A DNA stretch of 5,128 nt, from NCBI GenBank assembly GCA_031270755.1, contig JAISWV010000161.1, positions 1-5,128 of the forward strand, in the 5' to 3' direction. The DNA is from Synergistaceae bacterium. Its GTDB lineage: Bacteria > Synergistota > Synergistia > Synergistales > Aminobacteriaceae. Below the pieces are notes generated by a model. The model was not told the origin of the DNA. It did not search any database and worked only from the letters and a program-made list of their open reading frames with translations. A program made the translations under genes and the position numbers. How positions within the stretch are numbered: the first letter of the stretch is position 1; every line of letters starts with the position of its first letter. Below are positions 1-5,128 of the stretch, piece after piece.

Positions 1-102
1 AAGTTCGAAGTTGCGAGATCCATGCTCTCCGATGGTTTTCCTGCTGAAACCATCAGGAAATATACAGGTTTGGATGAAAGCTCCATACTGGCGCTGCGGT
101 AA
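1..102 (+). CDS. C-terminal end of a probable Rpn-family (PD-(D/E)XK) nuclease/transposase-like protein, 5' partial
   Basis: The frame is open from the window edge and gives 33 residues before a TAA at 100-102. The peptide begins KFEVARSMLSDGF and continues with a YTGLDESSI stretch before ending in LALR. This pattern (amphipathic helix with 'A+xML..G', then 'hxxYTGLs.E.I..L') is what I know from the C-terminal tails of Rpn/PDDEXK_2 proteins, which usually follow a charged, G-E-rich linker. Rpn proteins are DNA endonucleases linked to RecA-independent recombination and to phage defence. The nuclease core would lie to the left of the window, so no catalytic residue can be checked and it could be a remnant of a broken gene. 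It points towards the flagellin gene (convergent), with 83 bases between the two stops. The family call rests only on this short tail and is moderately secure. Confidence 0.6.
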   Translation, partial: KFEVARSMLSDGFPAETIRKYTGLDESSILALR

Positions 103-124
103 CCGGCGGATAGGAAATATCGAG

Positions 125-166
125 AAACCAAAACACGGCGGGCTATGAAAAAATATCGCCCGCCGT
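125..166 (-). terminator. Rho-independent terminator of the flagellin gene
   Basis: A perfect 9-bp inverted repeat pairs ACGGCGGGC at 135-143 with GCCCGCCGT at 158-166. The 14-base spacer can add a few weak inner pairs and leaves an A-rich (plus strand) loop. Read on the minus strand, the hairpin begins about 20 bases after the flagellin stop and is followed directly by GTTTTGGTTT, a split T tract at 134-125. Read on the plus strand, the hairpin is followed by CGAACCGCCG with no T run, so it should not act as a classical intrinsic terminator for the Rpn-like gene. The GC-rich stem and correct placement fit a heavily expressed flagellin mRNA ending here. Confidence 0.82.
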
Positions 167-185
167 CGAACCGCCGAGGATAGGA

Positions 186-3100
186 TTATTCCCCGGCCTC
201 CTGTGTTTCCCTGCTCAGCAGGTTGAGAACATTCTGCGGCAGAGCGTTGGCCTGCGCTGACATGCTGATTCCCGCCTGAAGCATGATCTGCAGCTTCGTG
301 AAATTCATCATTTCCCTCGCCATGTCCGCGTCGCGGATGCGGCTTTCCGCCGCCGTCAGATTTTCGTCCGCAACCGTCAGGTTCGTGATCGTGTGCTCCA
401 GACGGTTGATTTGAGACCCCACAGAGGCTCGCTGGGTGGAAACTTTGTCGATAGCGTTGTCAACTATCGTGATGCTGCGGGACGCGCTCTCTCTGCCGCG
501 GACGTCCAGGTTCTTCACACCTAGCCCCCCCGCCGTCATGTCGCCCAGGACGAGTATCGTATTTTCTCCCTCGTTCGCCCCGATTTGGAGCCGGAGCGCA
601 CTGTCCGCCAGGTGGATGAACTGCTCGAACGACTGCTGCACCTCTGCCGTGAACGTCCCGGAACGCGCGTCGTAAACCGCCCGCTTCACCCCGATGACGG
701 CGTTCACGTCGAGCGCAAGGCCCGGAGCAATGAGACCGTAAGCCAGCTCCCCGGCCCGCGCGTTCTTCATGCTGGAGACGGCCTTTCCCGTGTGCGCGTC
801 GCGAACGTCCAGGTCGAATAGGTCGTCCTCCGCCCGCTGGATGGTATTGAAGCTGAACGCCTTCATCAAGTCCTCGCTGCCGTAGAATTTCAGCGCGCTG
901 TCCTCGCCCGGCAGAACCGAATGGGCAAGAAACGTTCCAACCACGGATTCCTTGCTGCTTTGGCCCGGAGCCGTGTTGACAAACCCGAAAATGTCGTACT
1001 TGTCATCGCCGCTTACCATCTGTTCCCTGCCGGCCGGCGCTACAATGAGGCTCCTCAGTATCTGCTCCGATATGGCGCGCGCAAGGTATCCCAGCTCTAT
1101 GCCCGCTCCGATCGCGACGGAGGCCTCTCGGTCCTCCTGCCTTATGGTGAGAATCTCCGGGCCGTTTGCCAGCAGGAATCGCCCGCTCTTGTCCCAAAAT
1201 TGCGCGACATCCTGCGTTTTGCTGTAAAAATGGGCTACGCCGGCGTCGATCCCTTCCCTGTAAACCGTCTGGAATTCCGCGCCGGACCTGACGTTCACTT
1301 CGCCCGCAACGGACGGGAAATACTCCCCGAACGAAAGCGACAGCGTGCCGTCCATCACCTGGTCCTTGGTGAATTTGTCGCTGTCCGGTCTGGAGAGGTT
1401 GTTGGCAAGCTGGTATACGCGCAGGTCGATCGACCCGTTGTCCAGCACGCCGTCGTTGAATCGGAAGGAGTGGGGCATGTTCGTCCCCCGCCTGTCCGAG
1501 AACAGGTTCAGCTCGTCAATATTCGGGTCCCCCCTGCCGCTCGCCGTCAGCGAAAGGGTGAAACGGTCCCCCGCCGTCCACAGATCCGCTCCGGCCAGGG
1601 TGAACTCGTCGAAATAAAGGCCCCCGAAGGCCGAGTCTTCGAAAAGTAAAACCGGGTTGGCGACATCGGCGGGAGGCGTGGGGATCGTCGAGTCCTTTGA
1701 GGTGTTGGCCCCCGTGTTGAGCTGAACATTCTCATCTTCCACGTACCAATACTTGCCGTCCAGGTCCATCACGTGTCCCTGGACGCGGAATGTCAGCACG
1801 CCGGGCACGGCCTCCAGAACGTCGAATATCAGGGAGGCGTTGTAGGGGTTGTAGGCTTCATAGCCCGGCTCGTTCATGGGGCCGTAAGTGCCGTCGCTCC
1901 TGACGCCGTAGAGATAGTCCGAGTAGCCGACGGCGGCCACGAAGTCCTTGACGGTCTTGGTTTTGTCGTTTTCCATTTTCTGGAAGTAGGCGCTTGTGAC
2001 GAGCGCGCTGGCCACCGGTTCCGCTTCACCCTGGTTGTTGATCTCCGCGCGTATCCAATAGGCCAGGTCGTCAACGCCGCCCGGCGTTCCGACGCCGCTG
2101 TCCGCAGCGTACCCGCCGCCGTTGAAATCCTTCAACTCCAGCTCGCCGCCGTACCAGCCGACGCCCTGCGCGTCGAAATATCCGTTCTCGGGGTCAACCA
2201 CGAAACCCAGAAGATTCAGGGTCTCCCCGTCCACCTTCCCGTCGGCGAACCGGTACTGCATGGCGGTTCCCCACTTGTCGGGGTCTTTCTGAGTCAAGGG
2301 GTCTCCGTCGATGGCGATGTTGACGTTCGAGCTGAAAGCAGACGTTGCCGGGGTCTTGTTCACGTCCGCCGCGTCCAATTTTGCGGCCGCGGCAACGTTG
2401 ACGACGAACTTGTCGCCCGCGGCTAGGGCGGACGCGTTAACTTGGAATTGGGTGAATTTGATATCAAGGCCCCCGATGGTCAGGGTGAGCGGGCCCCCGC
2501 TTTGGAGAGCCGCCGTCTTCGCGGCGTCGAATGTTTGGGAATCGGTGAGCTGCGCGCTCGCGTCCGTCCTCGCGTATCCTTTCATATCCACGGTCAATTG
2601 GGTCCCGTCGTACTTGAAGAGCAGGGTCGCGTTGACGTCGTTCTGGCGGTCCACCTCGATGTCTTGAATGATGCTCGATGGGGCTGCGCCGCTCTGGAAG
2701 TAATACGTGGCGTCGTTGCCGTAATAAGCCTGGCCGTACCATGCCTTGACGCCGCTGCCCATCTCCCATTCGTCGGGGTCGCCCGCGTCTATGCGCTGGC
2801 CGTAGCGAAATACCGCGTCCGACGCGCCGATACTCCCGAACTCGATGTTGTGCGTCAGGGTATCGTACTTGACTACGCCCCTGCCGGTGCGCACCATTTG
2901 GTTGATGAGCGCGGTTTTGTTGTCCAGCGCGCCGTCGGTGAAATTATAGGTGATGTTGTTCGAGACGCCGCCATTGTTGGCCGTCACCGCGAAAACTCCC
3001 CCGTCGTAGAGGTCGATTTTAAGCGTGTCGGCCGTTCCGGCCACGGCGGCGTTCGTGAACAGTATCCAGGAGTCGTTAGTTTTCAGGCGCGGAAAGGTGG

Positions 3101-5128
3101 TTCGGTTTATCAAGTTCGAGTCAGGAGAGATGAGAGTGGGCGGAACTGCATTATTTTCCCCAATGTAGAACGCGGCGGACGTTCCGTCGAACAGTTTTTT
3201 GATTTCCGTTGTTGACACGGCACTCCGCACTCTGGCGAGGCTTTCATCTTTCAAATCCTCGCCTTCCCAGACCCATGCCAGGGCTCCGTTCTTGTTGCTG
3301 GACAGCACAGCGCCATCAGCGCGGTTGCCTTCCCAGTTAATCTCGATCCGGTCCCTGTCGCGGGCCTGAAGATTCCGCGACTCTTTAGTATCCGCGCTAG
3401 CGATTGTAAATTCGTCGCCGCCGTCGAAAAGCCATCTTTTGGCGTTGAGCGTGTCCCCCTGGTCGCTCCCCAGCTGTTTTATTTTGATCTGCAAGCCCGT
3501 CGCGTTCGTCAACCTCAACTGCCCGTAAGGGGTGGGGGTGGTGTCATAGGGATCGGTGACCCAACTCACTGTCAGGCCGGCGAGTTCCGGGTTCGAGGCG
3601 ACAACGGCAGGTGAGGCTAGGGTGCTTTCAATATACAGAAACGCCTCGTAAATATCCATTCCGGCAATCGCCAGCGTCAGCGGGGGGCCCGCGACGTTGC
3701 CCGTAATGGTGGGGGTCTTGCCTGGTTTCTCGGCGTCCGCGACGCGCTCAAGTGATGTGTTTGCTTTCCACATCGCGTCGCCGATGTCCAAGGGTTCGCT
3801 GGTGGTGTCCGGTATCGTGATTTTGTACCCCGATCCGATGCCGTTTTTCAGGGTAATCGTGTCATCTACTGAATTGTACTCGAAGAAATCGAAAGTGTAG
3901 TTGCTGTCGAACCAGCCCGCGCCGAGGAAGGCGCGCATTTCGTTGTTCAGCTGGTCCGCGATCTGGGTCATGTTATTACCGGCGAGGGAGCTTGATTCAA
4001 AGATTCCCCCCGTGTAGACGGAAGTTCCCTCGGTCGGGACCGGGGCCAAGGCCAAGGCCATGAGTGTACTGTTGCCGAACAGTTCTTCGATTGCATGCTC
4101 CGCCTTGTCTTTAAAAGTTATGGAATAGATGGAGCTGTTATCAAACGTCAAACTGCCGGTGCCAGCAGGCGTGCCTGTAGTAAGCTCCACGATGTCGCTA
4201 TCGAACGCATCTGTACCGGAGAGCGAGTACGTGGTATTCAGGGCGGTAAGCTCGTCTTGCAGCGCCTTCGCGGTATCCGCCAGGTTCTTGCCGCCGATAT
4301 CGATACCCGTCGTGGTCACGCTCTCGATAATTTCGTCGCCCGAAAGCGTCGTATTCACTGGGTCGGCGGCGGCGATGCTCCCGCCGCTGAGTCCTAGGTC
4401 GTACTCCAGCTGACCGGGGCCGAAAACCGCTTCAATCGCGAGTTTGACATTACCGCTCACTTTCTTGATTTCCATGTGTCCCGTCGTCCCGCCCGTTACA
4501 GACGTGGATACCCACTGCGCGGAGAAACCCTCGGAAGTCAGCTTGGAGTTCAAGTCGTTTCCGACATCTGTCAGCGTGCTGCCGGTCGCGTACAAATCCC
4601 CTTCATACCTTTTAGTAATAGTATTCACTTCCTCAACGGTTGGACCTCCCCCATACGCCAAGAGACTCACCGACGAAAAGCCCAGCGGACCCGCGAGCGA
4701 GCCGCCAAACGTCAGCGTGTAATCCTTGCTCGTCTCGTTGTCAAGTTCAATCATGATATTAGCGGTCAAGCTATGTTGGGTCTCCGCGTTCAGCTTGAGG
4801 AACAACGTCCCCTCCTTGATCGCATGTGAGCCATAAAAAGCGTCGATCTCGGCCGCTATCTCGCCTATGTCGTAGTATCCCTCATTGTCGAAAACCACGT
4901 TAATCTCGGTGGTGTCTGTACCGTCATTGAATTTCAGAAGCAAATTGTCGCCTGCCTCAATGTGCACCGTGTCGGAGAGAATGAGCTTCAGGTCTGTATC
5001 AGTTGGCTCGTACTTCACCTCCAAATCCACCGTGCTTCCGGCCTGCGTCTGGTAGTCGAGTTTGGCGGTGACGTAGGCGTCCTCCGGCGCGATGTATTTG
5101 GCCGACAGCTCGATGTCCCCCGCGATGA
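186..5128 (-). CDS. Giant flagellin, 5' partial (N-terminus beyond the right edge)
   Basis: Structural protein of the flagellar filament, exported unfolded through the flagellar type III apparatus and polymerised at the filament tip. The visible frame encodes 1,646 residues plus TAA. A GTG at 5028-5030 is in frame but is not taken as the start: the frame stays open with similar beta-rich sequence to the window edge, there is no convincing ribosome site, and a flagellin needs an N-terminal helical core that is absent here. In the evidence below, residues are numbered from that GTG codon. The C-terminal ~150 residues (about 1465-1614) carry diagnostic flagellin blocks (LRLQIGANEGE, ENLTAAESRIRDADMAREM, QANALPQNVLNLL). 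That wording separates it from the related hook-junction protein FlgL. Everything before is a hypervariable insert with IN-like repeats (about 42-545) and F-x-D-G modules (about 652-1240). Typical flagellins have about 270-550 residues. The visible protein has no cysteine, and no HEXXH motif of flagellinolysins was seen. Naming as fliC, hag or flaB cannot be decided. Confidence 0.95.
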   Translation of the reverse strand, partial: IAGDIELSAKYIAPEDAYVTAKLDYQTQAGSTVDLEVKYEPTDTDLKLILSDTVHIEAGDNLLLKFNDGTDTTEINVVFDNEGYYDIGEIAAEIDAFYGSHAIKEGTLFLKLNAETQHSLTANIMIELDNETSKDYTLTFGGSLAGPLGFSSVSLLAYGGGPTVEEVNTITKRYEGDLYATGSTLTDVGNDLNSKLTSEGFSAQWVSTSVTGGTTGHMEIKKVSGNVKLAIEAVFGPGQLEYDLGLSGGSIAAADPVNTTLSGDEIIESVTTTGIDIGGKNLADTAKALQDELTALNTTYSLSGTDAFDSDIVELTTGTPAGTGSLTFDNSSIYSITFKDKAEHAIEELFGNSTLMALALAPVPTEGTSVYTGGIFESSSLAGNNMTQIADQLNNEMRAFLGAGWFDSNYTFDFFEYNSVDDTITLKNGIGSGYKITIPDTTSEPLDIGDAMWKANTSLERVADAEKPGKTPTITGNVAGPPLTLAIAGMDIYEAFLYIESTLASPAVVASNPELAGLTVSWVTDPYDTTPTPYGQLRLTNATGLQIKIKQLGSDQGDTLNAKRWLFDGGDEFTIASADTKESRNLQARDRDRIEINWEGNRADGAVLSSNKNGALAWVWEGEDLKDESLARVRSAVSTTEIKKLFDGTSAAFYIGENNAVPPTLISPDSNLINRTTFPRLKTNDSWILFTNAAVAGTADTLKIDLYDGGVFAVTANNGGVSNNITYNFTDGALDNKTALINQMVRTGRGVVKYDTLTHNIEFGSIGASDAVFRYGQRIDAGDPDEWEMGSGVKAWYGQAYYGNDATYYFQSGAAPSSIIQDIEVDRQNDVNATLLFKYDGTQLTVDMKGYARTDASAQLTDSQTFDAAKTAALQSGGPLTLTIGGLDIKFTQFQVNASALAAGDKFVVNVAAAAKLDAADVNKTPATSAFSSNVNIAIDGDPLTQKDPDKWGTAMQYRFADGKVDGETLNLLGFVVDPENGYFDAQGVGWYGGELELKDFNGGGYAADSGVGTPGGVDDLAYWIRAEINNQGEAEPVASALVTSAYFQKMENDKTKTVKDFVAAVGYSDYLYGVRSDGTYGPMNEPGYEAYNPYNASLIFDVLEAVPGVLTFRVQGHVMDLDGKYWYVEDENVQLNTGANTSKDSTIPTPPADVANPVLLFEDSAFGGLYFDEFTLAGADLWTAGDRFTLSLTASGRGDPNIDELNLFSDRRGTNMPHSFRFNDGVLDNGSIDLRVYQLANNLSRPDSDKFTKDQVMDGTLSLSFGEYFPSVAGEVNVRSGAEFQTVYREGIDAGVAHFYSKTQDVAQFWDKSGRFLLANGPEILTIRQEDREASVAIGAGIELGYLARAISEQILRSLIVAPAGREQMVSGDDKYDIFGFVNTAPGQSSKESVVGTFLAHSVLPGEDSALKFYGSEDLMKAFSFNTIQRAEDDLFDLDVRDAHTGKAVSSMKNARAGELAYGLIAPGLALDVNAVIGVKRAVYDARSGTFTAEVQQSFEQFIHLADSALRLQIGANEGENTILVLGDMTAGGLGVKNLDVRGRESASRSITIVDNAIDKVSTQRASVGSQINRLEHTITNLTVADENLTAAESRIRDADMAREMMNFTKLQIMLQAGISMSAQANALPQNVLNLLSRETQEAGE
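189..638 (-). other. Flagellin C-terminal core (D1/D0 helices) of the giant flagellin
   Basis: Residues about 1465-1614, counted from the internal GTG at 5030. The segment opens with a helix ending LRLQIGANEGE, the start of the C-terminal D1 helix and turn found in most flagellins and in spirochaete FlaB. A short hairpin region follows (LGDMTAGGLGVKNLDV), then the long heptad-patterned helix (IVDNAIDKVSTQRASVGSQ, INRLEHTITNL) and the terminal D0 helix (ADMAREMMNFTKLQIMLQAG, QANALPQNVLNLL). In known filaments the D0/D1 helices pair with the N-terminal helices to form the filament core, and the last helix is bound by the FliS chaperone before export. This part has no tryptophan, tyrosine or cysteine, unlike the insert before it. 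After the usual end at about NLL there is a hydrophilic tail, SRETQEAGE, slightly longer than in most flagellins. Confidence 0.95.
651..1175 (-). other. Conserved-looking flagellin segment linking the insert to the C-terminal core
   Basis: Residues about 1286-1460. It begins with PEILTIRQEDREASVAIGAG followed by an LARAISEQIL helix, the strand-strand-helix pattern of a flagellin IN-type unit ('LTI...G....V.I.....l..la..in..I'). It then runs through a DKYDIFGFVNT stretch and a GTFLAHSVLPGEDSALKF strand pair to SFNTIQRAEDDLFDLDVRDA. The 'h.hNxIQ.A....F.h.VrDAHTG' wording resembles what I recall from long Synergistota flagellins, where it sits just before the C-terminal helices. Family knowledge here is from memory. 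The secondary-structure pattern is read from the sequence by eye. Confidence 0.55.
1311..3077 (-). repeat. Three divergent F-x-D-G-x-[LV]-D-[NG] modules within the flagellin insert
   Basis: Three copies of a motif occur in the same order and context: FTDGALDN (residues 697-704, bases 2919-2942), FADGKVDG (928-935, bases 2226-2249) and FNDGVLDN (1191-1198, bases 1437-1460), spaced 231 and 263 residues apart. Each is preceded by a strand with an A-G-D/T-A-D turn: GTADTLKIDL, AAGDKFVVNV and TAGDRFTLSL. The second and third copies align further upstream: VNATLLF...LTVDMKGYA in one matches YNASLIF...LTFRVQGHV in the other, and a GGLDIKFTQF/GGLYFDEFTL strand follows in both. After the motif, each copy runs to a short strand ending in H-N-I-E-F-G, GELELKDF or LSLSFGEY. 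Divergence is high enough that the DNA shows no obvious direct repeat. This points to old internal duplications. Function is unknown; surface-exposed filament domains are the natural inference. Confidence 0.6.
3396..4907 (-). repeat. About five divergent flagellin IN-like units in tandem
   Basis: Approximate unit boundaries (residues from the GTG at 5030) are 42-135, 136-224, 225-333, 334-438 and 439-545. Each has an opening strand, then a helix with the pattern h.DhhxxLNxxL (IGEIAAEIDAF, LTDVGNDLNSKL, LADTAKALQDEL, MTQIADQLNNEM, IYEAFLYIESTL). A strand often bearing tryptophan or an aromatic follows (FSAQW, GAGWF, LTVSW), then a strand such as HMEIKK, ITLKNG or QLRLTN. Several end in an FG...L...LGL/LAL segment, with IEAVFGPGQL in unit 2 matching IEELFGNSTL in unit 3. 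This is the strand-helix-strand-strand pattern of flagellin IN repeats of FliC, FliD and FlgK, domains that lie on the filament exterior. Units 2 to 4 are the clearest; the first and last are less certain. Confidence 0.5.
5001..5128 (-). repeat. Short ~28-residue repeat at the window edge, continuing the flagellin frame
   Basis: Codons upstream of the GTG at 5030 remain open to the edge and read AGDIELSAKYIAPED, then a 13-residue link, then AGSTVDLEVKYEPTD. The two segments share AG at the start, an alternating strand, K-Y, P and D, with a spacing of 27-28 residues; a third, weaker similarity (TAKLDY) lies between them. This shows that the flagellin gene extends to the right of the window and that the insert there is also built of strand repeats. 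Only two copies are visible, so the true unit and copy number are unknown. Confidence 0.4.

Noticed and set aside
108..185. Direct repeat GGATAGGA at 108-115 and 178-185 flanking the terminator, as a possible target-site duplication
   Set aside because: It is only 8 bases and encloses just the terminator hairpin, with no inverted ends or transposase. Chance is sufficient.
189..638. Hook-filament junction protein FlgL instead of flagellin
   Set aside because: FlgL shares the C-terminal fold, but the ENLTAAESRIRDADMA and QANALPQNVLNLL blocks are flagellin-type.
921..1649. Plus-strand open frame of 242 codons opposite the flagellin
   Set aside because: It is antisense to a confidently identified coding region. 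Its translation is rich in arginine, valine and proline with no recognisable domain, as expected from the reverse frame of GC-rich codons.
1773..3215. Two further long plus-strand open frames (about 217 and 257 codons) opposite the flagellin
   Set aside because: Both are shadows of the same minus-strand gene, with low-complexity V/R/G-rich translations and no family signature.
186..5030. GTG at 5028-5030 as the true start of the flagellin gene
   Set aside because: The frame is open for another 32 codons to the window edge with the same kind of beta-rich sequence, and a flagellin without its N-terminal core helices could not assemble. It is an internal valine codon.
186..5128. Flagellinolysin-type metallopeptidase domain in the insert
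   Set aside because: No HEXXH motif was found. Histidine-containing segments such as HAIEELF and HVMDLDG lack the required spacing.
186..5128. Many N-x-S/T sequons in the insert, as a sign of N-glycosylation
   Set aside because: The sequence is rich in Asn, Thr and Ser, so many sequons are expected by chance. Bacterial flagellin glycosylation is mostly O-linked and no glycosyltransferase gene is in the window.

Overview
The window is almost entirely one minus-strand gene, a giant flagellin. It runs in a single uninterrupted frame from the right edge of the window (its 5' end lies outside) to a TAA stop at 186-188. The last ~150 residues are an unmistakable flagellin C-terminal core. The ~1,460 or more visible residues before it are a beta-rich, threonine/glycine/aspartate-rich, cysteine-free insert with at least two kinds of divergent internal repeat. 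It matches the layout expected of an enormously expanded filament surface domain. The N-terminal flagellin core is not in the window, so total length and start codon are unknown.

Layout, left to right: 1-102 holds the last 33 codons of a plus-strand gene that resembles the C-terminal tail of Rpn-family PD-(D/E)XK nuclease/transposase-like proteins. Positions 103-185 are a short intergenic gap between the two convergent genes, holding a strong hairpin with a T-rich tail in the flagellin direction. Positions 186-638 encode the flagellin C-terminal core, 651-1175 a flagellin-like segment leading into it, 1311-3077 three copies of a module marked by an F-x-D-G-x-[LV]-D-[NG] motif, and 3396-4907 about five ~75-110-residue units that look like flagellin IN-type repeats. 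Near the right edge a further short ~28-residue repeat begins. No RNA gene, CRISPR array, insertion sequence, promoter or origin is visible.

Organism: a motile bacterium of moderate-to-high GC. Very long flagellins with FNDG-LDN type modules, together with abundant Rpn-family genes, are what I recall from Synergistota (anaerobic, often gut or oral bacteria). This is recollection plus inference, not a search result, and I hold it at about even odds. The two genes are convergent, separately transcribed and show no obvious functional link.
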